From JANSWY01 sp965267245 (GTDB lineage: Bacteria > Bacteroidota > Bacteroidia > Cytophagales > Cyclobacteriaceae): a DNA stretch of 64,000 nucleotides. Where the stretch lies: the NCBI GenBank assembly GCA_965267245.1, contig OZ253939.1, positions 2,666,001 to 2,730,000 on the forward strand. The letters are read 5' to 3'. The first letter of the stretch is position 1; each line of letters starts with the position of its first letter. Position numbers and translations under genes: made by a program. This document shows, one piece after another, positions 25,684 to 34,744 of this stretch. The notes under the pieces are model-generated. The model was not told where the DNA came from. It was given only the letters and a program-made list of their open reading frames with translations, and made no database searches.

Positions 25684-26602
25684 CTTTCAATGTCGGCATG
25701 ATAAACACCTCTTCCCGGTTTTTTCCCTTTCTTAATACTGTAATTTTCATCGCCTTGCCTATTTTATCACTTGTCAGCTGTCTGAAAAGATCACTAATTG
25801 ATCCTATGTCTGTATCGTTAATCTGTAAGATCACATCCCCTTTTTCCAATTGTGAATGGTATGCTGGAGAATCTTTGATAAAGTCTGTGACTAACAACCC
25901 TCTGATGGTTTCCAACCCAAAATAATTGATCACCCTGTTATTCAACTCAATTTCCTGAATCAACACACCGAGCTGACTTCTTCTGATCTTGCCGTATTTC
26001 AGAAGGTCATTAGCCAGGGTTTTAGCTAGATTAATATCAATTGAAAAACTAAGGCCCTGCGCACCTCTTAATGTGGCAGTGTTTACTCCAATTACCTCTC
26101 CTTCCCCATTGATCATGGGCCCTCCTGAGTTACCAGGATTTAGGGCGACATCTGTCTGAATCACATTGTCAATCACTTTCCCATTTTCCAATCTGAGTGT
26201 TCTACCCAGGGCACTCACAACACCAGCTGTGACAGTATGTTGATAACCAAAAGGATTCCCAATAGCAATTGCCAACTGGCCAATTTGTATGTTATTGGTA
26301 TCTCCAAGAGTCGCTGTAGAAAACCCTGAACCAAATGTTTTGATAATCGCAAAGTCAGAATCCGGATCTTCACCTATCAATTCTGCTCTGTCGCTTGACC
26401 CATTCAAAAAAGCTACATGGATCTCCTCCGCACCATGGATTACATGGCTATTGGTAAAAATTAACCCATCTGAAGAAATTATAAAACCAGATCCAGAGCC
26501 TCCACTTGGTCCTCTTCTTGATTTTTTCCTGATATCGATCTTCACCACCGCATTTTTGATCTTTTCTACTGCAGTGATGATTGTCTTTGAATAACTATCC
26601 AT
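25679..26602 (-). CDS. HtrA/DegP-like S1C serine protease with one PDZ domain
   Basis: A 307-residue protease with the trypsin-fold triad H53 (TNSHVIHG), D83 (DSDFAIIKT) and S159 (NPGNSGGPMI), followed by one PDZ domain (about 215-300, SPAYHSQLEKGDVILQINDT). There is no signal peptide or transmembrane anchor, so unlike DegP/DegS it appears cytoplasmic unless exported by an unknown route. The N-terminus is short, with a basic KKSRRGPSGGSGSG stretch before the first strand. Its 3' end lies in a 27-bp inverted repeat. Protein quality control is the family role; the substrate is unknown. Confidence 0.92.
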   Translation of the reverse strand: MDSYSKTIITAVEKIKNAVVKIDIRKKSRRGPSGGSGSGFIISSDGLIFTNSHVIHGAEEIHVAFLNGSSDRAELIGEDPDSDFAIIKTFGSGFSTATLGDTNNIQIGQLAIAIGNPFGYQHTVTAGVVSALGRTLRLENGKVIDNVIQTDVALNPGNSGGPMINGEGEVIGVNTATLRGAQGLSFSIDINLAKTLANDLLKYGKIRRSQLGVLIQEIELNNRVINYFGLETIRGLLVTDFIKDSPAYHSQLEKGDVILQINDTDIGSISDLFRQLTSDKIGKAMKITVLRKGKNREEVFIMPTLKV

Positions 26603-26689
26603 TATCCAAAGACGGAGAATGTAGAATTAAATTTTAGGAGAAATGGTAGTGTGGGAGACAAATAGTGGTAATGTAAGTGTGATCGAATA

Positions 26690-26740
26690 CTTGTTGGTGA
26701 CAACCCGACAAGGGGCGGAGTTGGTGACAACACCAACAAG
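26690..26740. repeat. Dispersed palindromic repeat, tandem copies 3 and 4
   Basis: Copy 3 (26690-26713) starts CTTGTTGGTGACAAC but its right arm is degenerate (CCGACAAGG). Copy 4 (26720-26740) is intact: GTTGGTGACAACACCAACAAG. A further half copy, ACACCAACAAAGG, lies at 26776-26788. All are in the 278-bp gap between the htrA-like start and the end of the TonB receptor gene. The spacing and decay suggest an expanding or mobilised intergenic element rather than a simple terminator. Confidence 0.7.
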
Positions 26741-26828
26741 GTGCGGTGAATCTACTTGAATTCAACCGGAGCGGAACACCAACAAAGGTATAAGCGAAAT
26801 GTCTCTTATTGGTAGTGTACAAAAACAT

Positions 26829-26860
26829 TAAAAAAGGCTACCCTTTTCCAGATAGCCTTT
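26829..26860 (-). terminator. Rho-independent terminator of the TonB receptor gene
   Basis: On the minus strand, AAAGGCTA (from 26860) pairs with TAGCCTTT (ending 26833) across a 12-base loop and runs into TTTTTT. It lies 20 bp after the receptor gene stop, in the right orientation to end the sigma/FecR/STN/receptor locus. Confidence 0.8.
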
Positions 26861-26880
26861 CATTATGAACTTAACACACC

Positions 26881-29229
26881 TTAAAAGAAAATCGAATAGC
26901 TGATTGTAGGAAATAGAGGCAATTGCTCACTTTCTACTAATCGGCCAGATTCAATTACATAGTATTCATTGACCTTTGCTTTATTGTACGTCACATTCTG
27001 TACATCAATTTTGAATTCCGTAGATGTTTTTGCCTTGTTTCTTCTTATCCCAACAGCCAAATCAAGTTTAAATACATCATCACCATTGGCAGAGTATTTT
27101 TCCTCTACTGTTACTGTTTTACCTTCTGCTCTACTCGCTTCCAAATCAATCGGCGTATATGGTGCTCCACCTATCAATGCAAGCTTTGTATTCACAAATA
27201 GGGTGCGTTTCTTTGAAGAATTTCCAATACTCCACTCCTTACCTGCCAGGAAGTTCACAGTGTAGTTGCCATTGAAAGCTGTACTTCTTTCAATTCCATC
27301 TTTGGCAGTATACAAAGAGTTATACAGTGATGCTGTACCCAGGTAGTAGAACCCATTTGAGAAGAATCTTTCTAATGTAAGTTCTACACCATAGTTTCTA
27401 CCTGTTCCTTCATTCACTAAAGCTCCAGTAGTGTATCCATTACTCTGATTTAAAATCGAAAAGGCGCTGGTATCTATGTTTTCAATTGGCACGTCATAAA
27501 GGTCCTGGAAATATGCTTCCAGTTTCACATGGGTGTTTTCTCCCAATGACCTGTCATATCCAATAACATAATGTGTTGCCTTCGTTAGGCCAAGGTTTGT
27601 ATTTGGCGTGGTAAAGCTTCCATCCTCGTTAAATTGCTTGGCCAAATAAGTCGCTACACTTTCATATTTGCTATGAATTCCAAATCCAGCGGTTAAAGTT
27701 TGTTTGTCATCCAGTTTCCATTGCATGGAAGCTCTGGGCTCTAAACTGTATTTGTCATTCAGGTTCAATTGCATGTAGTGCAATCCATTGATGAACGTTA
27801 TGTTCTCCGTCAAACGGTATTTCCAGCTTACAAATCCCTGTAATGTTCCGGTATTGCCGTCATCAGCCAGGATATTATCCAATTGTTCAAAATCAAAGTT
27901 CCATTCATTGGCTTCCATGTTAAAACCCAAACGATTGTAAATAGCGCCAATTTCAAACTTATGTCTCGCATTGAGTTTGTAATTGAACGTACTGGCCAAT
28001 GTAACCCTGGTCTGAACGAAATCATTTTCAAAAACCTCATAGAACTCATCGGCTACTTCTTCTGGCAGATGCCAATCCTGAAATAATTGTGTTGCGGATG
28101 CACTCACAGAGTTTCTGAAATAGGCATCATCGTTTAGTAAAAAGTTATGATTTACACCTACAACACCAACTTTCGATTTCATTTCACCTTTTCCAGTGAT
28201 CAATTCTTCATCGTCTGGATCCACATCTTCCGCCGTAATGGCACTGGCTCCACCAAATCCGAAAATACTCACTGTATGTTTTTTGCCAATCGGATTGAAA
28301 ATTTTGAAAGCTGCATCCTGATATCGTGGCACTCCACCAAAATCTACAATCCCAATTTTATCAATCAAATCAAGTGTAGAATAACGGTAGTTGGCCACAT
28401 AAGATCCTCCATTGGCTCTTCCAAGTGGTCCTTCTGAAGAAACGTCCAGACCAAGTGTACTGATTGTGGCTGAATGCTCTCTTTTCTGGTTATTCCCTTT
28501 TCGTAGTTTCATATCGAACACCCCTGATGTAGCATTACCATATTCCGGAGCAAATGCTCCAGTAAAGAAATCTGAGTTGTCCAATAATTTACTATTTAAT
28601 GCATTGATCGGTCCACCTGTAGCTCCTTCATCCGCGAAGTGATTGGGATTGGGAATCTGAACTCCCTCTAATCTCCATAAAACTCCTCTTGGTGAGTTAC
28701 CTCTTACTATGATGTCATTGTTGCCCTCAGCATTGTTATTGACACCAGCGAATCCAGACACCATCCTTGCCGGATCATCAAAAGATCCTGCGAATCGTTT
28801 GGTCTCTTCTACTGAGAATGATCTTGCACTGATCAGGGCCATTTCATTCAACACCTCTCCCTTTTCAGTGGCCGTGATCACCACTTCGTCAAGTTTATTG
28901 ATAGATTCAGTAAGATTTATGTCGAGCACTACCTCTTTTGCCGAGCTCACCAGAAAGTTAGGGACTGTTTTGTCTTCATACCCAACATAGGTAATTACTA
29001 AACTTACCCGACCTACTGGTACATTATCGATTCTAAAATCTCCATTGATATCTGTAGTTGCTCCCATGATGGGATCTGATCCTGCGATGATTACAGTAGT
29101 ACCAATTAGTGCTGATTGCGTGTCATTGTCTTTCACATTCCCCCGGATTGTTTGAGTGAGTTGTTGACCCTGGGATTCAAATAAGATTGCGAAACTTAGT
29201 AAAAATAGAATTGCAAATCTGGTTTTCAT
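26881..29229 (-). CDS. TonB-dependent outer-membrane receptor
   Basis: A 782-residue receptor: signal peptide (1-21, LLSFAILFESQGQ), a carboxypeptidase-regulatory-like domain (about 25-110, GNVKDNDTQSALIGTTVII), a plug (about 130-240, including NDIIVRGNSPRGVLWRLEGVQ) and a beta-barrel to the C-terminus. It has no STN domain, so it cannot by itself signal through FecR; an STN domain is instead encoded in the gene upstream. The ligand (siderophore, glycan or other) is not evident, and no SusD partner is present. It is the last gene of the sigma/FecR locus, 130 bp after the STN protein, and ends at a clear terminator. Confidence 0.93.
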   Translation of the reverse strand: MKTRFAILFLLSFAILFESQGQQLTQTIRGNVKDNDTQSALIGTTVIIAGSDPIMGATTDINGDFRIDNVPVGRVSLVITYVGYEDKTVPNFLVSSAKEVVLDINLTESINKLDEVVITATEKGEVLNEMALISARSFSVEETKRFAGSFDDPARMVSGFAGVNNNAEGNNDIIVRGNSPRGVLWRLEGVQIPNPNHFADEGATGGPINALNSKLLDNSDFFTGAFAPEYGNATSGVFDMKLRKGNNQKREHSATISTLGLDVSSEGPLGRANGGSYVANYRYSTLDLIDKIGIVDFGGVPRYQDAAFKIFNPIGKKHTVSIFGFGGASAITAEDVDPDDEELITGKGEMKSKVGVVGVNHNFLLNDDAYFRNSVSASATQLFQDWHLPEEVADEFYEVFENDFVQTRVTLASTFNYKLNARHKFEIGAIYNRLGFNMEANEWNFDFEQLDNILADDGNTGTLQGFVSWKYRLTENITFINGLHYMQLNLNDKYSLEPRASMQWKLDDKQTLTAGFGIHSKYESVATYLAKQFNEDGSFTTPNTNLGLTKATHYVIGYDRSLGENTHVKLEAYFQDLYDVPIENIDTSAFSILNQSNGYTTGALVNEGTGRNYGVELTLERFFSNGFYYLGTASLYNSLYTAKDGIERSTAFNGNYTVNFLAGKEWSIGNSSKKRTLFVNTKLALIGGAPYTPIDLEASRAEGKTVTVEEKYSANGDDVFKLDLAVGIRRNKAKTSTEFKIDVQNVTYNKAKVNEYYVIESGRLVESEQLPLFPTISYSIFF

Positions 29230-29359
29230 TGTTTTGATGTTTTGAGTTTTCTTGGTGGAAGAGCACTTTGTTCTCTCCCTTTTTCGACTTTAGGAAAACC
29301 AGATTGAATTTTACCCCCACGGGAAATTGAAAAAAAATTAAAAAAGTTGAAAAAGTGCC

Positions 29360-31258
29360 TTAAAAGCGTATTCCAGCCTGGAATCCCATCCAGTTTTGAC
29401 GGAGTCTGGTATCCGTACGCTTCTCATCTATTGGATCTATCCCAAGGTCATGACCCAGTTCACCAGTATCGGGATTTACATACCTTGTTCTGTAGACATT
29501 GAAGTTTGGCCCTACGAACATGGAGATATTGTCAGTCATCTTTACACCAATGAGCAACTGGTATTTGGTCCAGTTTCCCTGGTCATTTTCGGTTTCTTTG
29601 AGTGGCACAATGGTATTCCAGGATATTTCAGGATTGGCATAAAAATATTTAAAGAAATTAAATTGCCTCCCTACTCCCAGACCATAAGTCCAGAGATCAC
29701 TTTGGGGTCTTATTGCAGCATTGATGGAGGTGTAGAATTTATACGTCCCAGATTTGAAGGAAGCGCCTATTGGCATGATATCCGAAGAATGCAACTCCAG
29801 GTGAATAAACCCTCGTTTCACGAAATTAATCAGTCCAACAGTAATTCCTCTTGAAACCGTATCGGCGATATTGATAAGTCCTATTTGAACCCCTTTGACT
29901 TCTTTTGCAATATTCAAAATCCCGGTTATCTGACCTCCGTCAACATCCCCAGCTGCATTAATCAACCCTGAAATCTGGGTACCCTGTACTTTCCCACCTG
30001 ATGAATTGGCAAAACCTGTCATTTGCAACCCATCTAAATCACCGCTCCTATTAAAAAAACCGGATAGTTGAGCTCCTTTCATTTCCTGAGAAGTCCAGTT
30101 AAAGAAACCTGATGCCTGAAGTGCATTTTGATTACTTTGAGCGGCATTGAAAAATCCTGCTGCTTGTACCCCTCCTGATGATTGATAGGTCCAGTTAAAG
30201 AACCCCGAACCCTGAAATCCCCTATTGTGTTTGGCAATATTAAAAAAACCTGATCCCTGGAAACCATTGACAGTATCGGCTGCAAAATTGGCAAATCCTG
30301 CCATATGTGCTCCTTTCACAGTACCTATGTTGGTATTCACTACTCCAGCCAATTGAACTCCGGTTGTATTTCCTCCTGTAACATTGGCTACACCTCCTAG
30401 TTGGAGTCCATCCACATCTTTCTTTACTATATTGGCTATTCCTCCTACCTCAAATCCCTCTACACCATAGGAATAACCAGCGAGTATATTCAATGACATA
30501 TGATTGGTAATGGACCCTCCCATTTGACGATTGGTACCGACAACCGGAACTAAAGAAATCTGAGCCACACGCCTTTCAAGAAAGTCCACATTTTCGGTAT
30601 TCTTACGGTTTTTCCTGCTTACAAAAAATCTTACAAACTTCCGTGATTCGACAATTTCTTGCGGTGGGGAGTCTACCGACGCTATTGACACGTTCTGACC
30701 TATAGGTTTTAATTTGATGTCCAGCGACTTGGCATCAAGATCGCTGATTTGAATAATCGTATCTTCATAATTCTCCTTACTTACAATTAAGGTTGTAACC
30801 TCAGTTTTAGAGTCAACTTTTAAATTATATTGTCCGCTTTTATCAGAAATCGAACTTGAGAGTTTTCCAATTTCAACAATTGTTGCCTCCTCAATTTTCT
30901 TTCCTGTATTGGCGTCTGTTAATTCTCCTTTTATCTGAAAGGTGACTTTAGTGTTTGTTTTGACAGGTTGAAGAATTACATATTTTCCTCGCTCGAGATA
31001 GGTGAACTTTCGGGCAAAAATATCATCGAGCACCTCTCTTATGGGTACATTATTTTCATTGACAGACACTGGCTGAAGGTTTGCAACGAGATCTGTGTTA
31101 TAAACAAAACTAAAATCAGTAGATGCAGCAATTTGATCCAGTGCATCAGCTACCTGTACCTGATCAAGTTTAATGGAAATTTCCTGGCTTAATTTATCCT
31201 GTGCTTGAATTGAAAGAAAAACCAGGCTAAAAAATGTCAATAATGACCATTTTCTCAT
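29360..31258 (-). CDS. STN-domain surface protein with GVQxxGFxN repeats
   Basis: A 632-residue protein: signal peptide (1-20), STN domain (about 28-78, VADALDQIAASTDFSFVYN), carboxypeptidase-like domain (about 104-185), then about a dozen degenerate repeats of roughly 18-20 residues between 255 and 490, such as GLQLGGVANVTGG, GVQLAGVVNTNIG, GFQGSGFFNIAKH and GAQLSGFFNRSG, resembling LA_2272-type surface repeats. A C-terminal region resembles outer-membrane beta strands. Start overlaps the FecR stop by 4 bp (ATGA), so it is translationally coupled. It probably supplies the periplasmic STN input to FecR in place of a classical FecA-type receptor. Confidence 0.85.
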   Translation of the reverse strand: MRKWSLLTFFSLVFLSIQAQDKLSQEISIKLDQVQVADALDQIAASTDFSFVYNTDLVANLQPVSVNENNVPIREVLDDIFARKFTYLERGKYVILQPVKTNTKVTFQIKGELTDANTGKKIEEATIVEIGKLSSSISDKSGQYNLKVDSKTEVTTLIVSKENYEDTIIQISDLDAKSLDIKLKPIGQNVSIASVDSPPQEIVESRKFVRFFVSRKNRKNTENVDFLERRVAQISLVPVVGTNRQMGGSITNHMSLNILAGYSYGVEGFEVGGIANIVKKDVDGLQLGGVANVTGGNTTGVQLAGVVNTNIGTVKGAHMAGFANFAADTVNGFQGSGFFNIAKHNRGFQGSGFFNWTYQSSGGVQAAGFFNAAQSNQNALQASGFFNWTSQEMKGAQLSGFFNRSGDLDGLQMTGFANSSGGKVQGTQISGLINAAGDVDGGQITGILNIAKEVKGVQIGLINIADTVSRGITVGLINFVKRGFIHLELHSSDIMPIGASFKSGTYKFYTSINAAIRPQSDLWTYGLGVGRQFNFFKYFYANPEISWNTIVPLKETENDQGNWTKYQLLIGVKMTDNISMFVGPNFNVYRTRYVNPDTGELGHDLGIDPIDEKRTDTRLRQNWMGFQAGIRF

Positions 31259-32226
31259 GGTTCACAGCTCTCGCCGGTTAATGAATAGTTATCCCCGGAA
31301 CTTTCTTTTTCCAACTTAAAGGTGCTTGCAATTATTTCCAGAATAATATCCAAAGGTTCATCATTAAATGTTGCCGTTAAGTTACAACTCGCAATGGAAT
31401 CATTCAATGAAATGCTGACACCATAATTTTTATTGAGAACAGATACAACTTCAATTAACGGTGTCCCAGCAAAAACCAGCCTTCTGTTTCGCCAGAAGCT
31501 TGCATCTGGCGCACTCCCCACTAGTATAAGATTGTTACCATCAAATTTACCGGTCATACCAGCTTCTAGAATAAGTTCCTCCCCTGGAGTTGAAAATTGT
31601 ACTATACCAGACTCAACACTTACAGTAATACCCTGATCTTGTTTAATATTGAATGCTGTCCCTAAAACCCTGACAGTTGCTTCCCCAACTTTCACTTCGA
31701 AAGGTTGATTAGGATCATGGCTTACACTGAAGTAAGCTTCACCTTTTAGATTCACTGTACGGATAGATGGATCAAATGATTTTGGATAGGTGATTTCAGA
31801 TTCAGAATTCAGTTTTATGGAGGTCCCGTCTGCCAGTTTTATGTCTATTTGTTCTGATGTGGTAGCAATCGTATTGAGATCAGGAGATTGGTTTTTGGTA
31901 AGGTAATAAGTAGCCACAACTCCCACCAATATGATCAATATAGCCGCAATACGCATTGGCCAATACCAGAAATCCACTGTTTCAGTTGTGATATTATTTA
32001 CCTTAAAGGTATTCCAGGCTTTATCTACATCAAAAGTGTATTCCTTACCTCCCTGTAAAGCTCCAATATCTGACCAAACCAATTTTGACTCATGGAACAT
32101 GTTTACATTCTCATCAGAAGCTTTCAGCCAGGCGACCAACTGCTCTTTTTGCTCAGGAGTAGATTGTCCAGCAAAATAGGTGGCCAAAAAATCGTGATCT
32201 ATATTTTTTCGAGGTTCTTTTTCCAT
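31255..32226 (-). CDS. FecR-family anti-sigma factor
   Basis: A 323-residue membrane protein. The N-terminal cytoplasmic part (1-90) begins DHDFLATYFAGQSTPEQ; a single membrane helix lies near 92-110 (MRIAAILIILVGVVATYYL). The periplasmic FecR domain (about 125-225, DGTSIKLNSESEITYPKSF, GEAYFSVSHD) is followed by the DUF4974 domain (about 255-320). It binds the ECF sigma factor encoded just upstream and releases it on an STN-transmitted signal. Gap to the sigma gene is 41 bp; it overlaps the STN gene by 4 bp. Confidence 0.95.
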   Translation of the reverse strand: MEKEPRKNIDHDFLATYFAGQSTPEQKEQLVAWLKASDENVNMFHESKLVWSDIGALQGGKEYTFDVDKAWNTFKVNNITTETVDFWYWPMRIAAILIILVGVVATYYLTKNQSPDLNTIATTSEQIDIKLADGTSIKLNSESEITYPKSFDPSIRTVNLKGEAYFSVSHDPNQPFEVKVGEATVRVLGTAFNIKQDQGITVSVESGIVQFSTPGEELILEAGMTGKFDGNNLILVGSAPDASFWRNRRLVFAGTPLIEVVSVLNKNYGVSISLNDSIASCNLTATFNDEPLDIILEIIASTFKLEKESSGDNYSLTGESCEP

Positions 32227-32267
32227 CTCCTAATCAATCGACAACAAAATCGCTTTTTACCCCCACG

Positions 32268-32828
32268 TCAATTTTGAATTAACATTAAAATAATAACAAC
32301 AAGGTATTCTTTCAGAACGGAACGCATGTGCTTCAGGGCTTTTCCCATTTGATTTTCTACCGTTTTTAATGAGATATCCAGCTCTTCAGCTATTTCCTTG
32401 TACTTTTTGTCTTCAAACCTACTCATTTCAAATACCTGCCTGCACTTTGGTGGTAGTTCATCCAGTGCTTCATCAATTTTCACTTTCAGTTCATCATACT
32501 CCAGGATATCACTGATATCTAAATGGTTGTGGGCATGAAGACTTCTTGATATATAAGTTTGTTCTACCTTCTGATGCTTGATATGGTTAAGACAATAATT
32601 TCTCACAGCTCCATACAGATAAGATTTCATATTGGTCTTCACAGAAATCTCGTCTGCTTTTTGCCAGACAGTAGAAAAGACATCCTGAACAACTTCTTCT
32701 GCAAGATCAGTGTCACCTAAATATTTAAGTGCAAAATTGGCCATTGCTTGATAATGATCCCGAAACACTTGTTCAAAGACCCTCTCATCGCTAAGATTAG
32801 GTATTTCCAGATTCTCTTGAGTTGTCAT
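32268..32828 (-). CDS. ECF RNA polymerase sigma factor (sigma-70, FecI-like)
   Basis: A 186-residue sigma factor. Region 2 (about 15-85) includes FRDHYQAMANFALKYLGDTD and LAEEVVQDVFSTVWQKADEI; region 4 (about 120-172) includes LPPKCRQVFEMSRFEDKKYK and EIAEELDISLKTVENQMGKA. The C-terminus is hydrophobic (VVIILMLIQN), typical of the Bacteroidota family-1 sigma factors. It is the first gene of the FecR locus and would direct its own operon's transcription when released. The 239-bp gap to the divergent secreted-protein gene holds its promoter. Confidence 0.95.
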   Translation of the reverse strand: MTTQENLEIPNLSDERVFEQVFRDHYQAMANFALKYLGDTDLAEEVVQDVFSTVWQKADEISVKTNMKSYLYGAVRNYCLNHIKHQKVEQTYISRSLHAHNHLDISDILEYDELKVKIDEALDELPPKCRQVFEMSRFEDKKYKEIAEELDISLKTVENQMGKALKHMRSVLKEYLVVIILMLIQN

Positions 32829-33067
32829 AGATATTGCGATTGGCGCAAAACTACAAATCCATTTTTTACGAATCTATCAATTCCTGTGGAATTACGTCAG
32901 ACAGTTACATTCTAAATTGAAATTCTTCGAATTATGACTTCCAAAAACAGACCATGACTTTTTAGTACAAGGTGGTGACAATTCATGACATCCATTTACT
33001 GCCCGATGACAAATAAATTATGCAAGCCGCGTAAAATTGGAATGTAAACCTTAAATCAAAAACTCAA

Positions 33068-33628
33068 ATGAAAACGATTGAAAAAACTTTAGCGGTACTT
33101 TTGATAGTCTTAAGTACTTCATTATCTTACGGCCGAATTTCTGATCCCAACAAGATTGAGGTGACAGAAAGGGATTACGGATTGGTGCAGATACACTATT
33201 CCGGTCAGCATGAAGATGCTGTAAAACTTTTAGTGAAAAACTCAGATGGTCAGGTAGTTCTTTCTGAAAGTGTGGACAGTCGGAATGGATTTTTTATGCA
33301 CTATGATTTTAAAAACATAGGTGCGGGAGACTACACGATAGAGATAATTGATAAAGACGGGAAAACGCAAAAAGACTTTCATTTTGTGAGAAAATCTTAT
33401 GCGAAGCTGGTAAAACAGACTGATACCAGATATCGATTAATTTATGATCATCTGAATAAGACCAAAGTTACTGTGATGTTCTTCGATGAAACAGGCAAAT
33501 TGATTCACAAAGAGAAGTTTGCTTCATTCGATGGTTTTTCGAAAGTATATATCGTAGACAACAAGCTAACAAGTGCTACAAAGATGCGTCTAGTTTCAGA
33601 CTATGACGTTGCTGAATATAACCTTTAA
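33068..33628 (+). CDS. Secreted protein of unknown function
   Basis: A 186-residue protein with a signal peptide (1-23, LAVLLIVLSTSLSYG). The mature part is beta-rich with a repeated pattern: VKLLVKNSDGQVVLSESVD, then AGDYTIEIIDKDGKTQKDF and VTVMFFDETGKLIHKEKF, consistent with one or two Ig-like or T9SS-C-terminal-like beta sandwiches, but no named family is recognised. It is divergent from the sigma factor gene and is followed by its own terminator, so it is monocistronic. Confidence 0.75.
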   Translation: MKTIEKTLAVLLIVLSTSLSYGRISDPNKIEVTERDYGLVQIHYSGQHEDAVKLLVKNSDGQVVLSESVDSRNGFFMHYDFKNIGAGDYTIEIIDKDGKTQKDFHFVRKSYAKLVKQTDTRYRLIYDHLNKTKVTVMFFDETGKLIHKEKFASFDGFSKVYIVDNKLTSATKMRLVSDYDVAEYNL

Positions 33629-33658
33629 AGATTCTTCATTTTACTACATTTTGAAAAT

Positions 33659-33686
33659 TCCCGTTCAACTAGGACGGGACTTTTTT
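33659..33686 (+). terminator. Rho-independent terminator
   Basis: TCCCGT (33659-33664) pairs with ACGGGA (33674-33679) across a 9-base loop and is followed by C then six T's. It lies 31 bp after the stop of the secreted-protein gene. Confidence 0.8.
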
Positions 33687-33751
33687 ACATCTTTTTACAT
33701 AACAACTCATCACTTTTTCACATTCCTCACTACATTGTAAATTCGGCTAAT

Positions 33752-34744
33752 ATGTTACTGAATATAAAACATATCATTATCGCGCCACTCCTAATGTCAT
33801 GTTCAATTATCATGGCTCAGGAAAAAATAGTAAGCTTAAAAGGCATGTGGCGCTTTCAAATTGGAGACAACATGAACTGGTCCATGAAAAACTATGATGA
33901 CAGTTCATGGGAAGAGATATACGCTCCATCTCCCTGGGAAGACGAAGGGTTCAATGGCTATGATGGATACGGTTGGTACCGTAAGTCAGTTGATGGAAAT
34001 GAACTAAAGGGGAAAGCCAATTTATGGATAAACCTAGGATTCATTGATGATGTTGATCAGGTCTATTTCAATGGCCATTTCATTGGCTATTCGGGACAAT
34101 TCCCACCAAAACTTAACACTGCATACAATGCTGAAAGACGCTATAACATACCCCAACAATATGTTAATTATGAAGGTGAAAATGTAATTGCCATACGTGT
34201 CTATGATACCGTATTGGGAGGTGGTATCGTTTCAGGTGATTTGGGGATTTATGTGTATACCTCCGAGGAGTTTGAAGTATTGCGCTTAGAAGGCCTATGG
34301 AAATTTCGTGAGGGGAATAACATGAACTATAAAAGACCTTCCTGGGATGATGATAGCTGGGCTTATTTAATGGCACCTGGTTTATGGAGATACCTCGGTA
34401 AAAAGAAATTTGAATCTTATGGTTGGTACAGGAAAGAATTCATGCTATCAACAAAGCTTGAAAATAAAAATCTAACACTGATTCTTGGCAAAGTAGACGA
34501 CTTTGATGCAGTTTACGTCAATGGGCTCTTAATTGGATCAACCAATGATGGTGGTGAATTTGGGGAGTCGCAATCCTATAAACATTTACGGGTATATAAC
34601 ATTCCAGCAGGCATTTTAAATAAGGGGATCAATACACTAGCTGTTCAGGTAAAAGATATCGGTGGCCATGCTGGAATTTATGAGGGTCCACTTGTGATTT
34701 TAGAAACTCAAAATGTGAACAGATTTATGAGAGACAGTTATTAG
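33752..34744 (+). CDS. Secreted protein of two tandem GH2-type sugar-binding domains
   Basis: A 330-residue protein with a signal peptide (1-22). Two homologous galactose-binding-like (glycoside hydrolase family 2 N-terminal) domains follow: about 25-165 (LKGMWRFQIGDNMNWS, YDGYGWYRKSV, VDQVYFNGHFIG, GENVIAIRVYD) and about 178-322 (LEGLWKFREGNNMNYK, FESYGWYRKEF, FDAVYVNGLLIG, GINTLAVQVKD). No catalytic barrel is present, so it probably binds rather than cleaves glycans, or presents a partner. The two halves arose by internal duplication. Its end overlaps the convergent head-GIN gene by 4 bp. Confidence 0.8.
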   Translation: MLLNIKHIIIAPLLMSCSIIMAQEKIVSLKGMWRFQIGDNMNWSMKNYDDSSWEEIYAPSPWEDEGFNGYDGYGWYRKSVDGNELKGKANLWINLGFIDDVDQVYFNGHFIGYSGQFPPKLNTAYNAERRYNIPQQYVNYEGENVIAIRVYDTVLGGGIVSGDLGIYVYTSEEFEVLRLEGLWKFREGNNMNYKRPSWDDDSWAYLMAPGLWRYLGKKKFESYGWYRKEFMLSTKLENKNLTLILGKVDDFDAVYVNGLLIGSTNDGGEFGESQSYKHLRVYNIPAGILNKGINTLAVQVKDIGGHAGIYEGPLVILETQNVNRFMRDSY

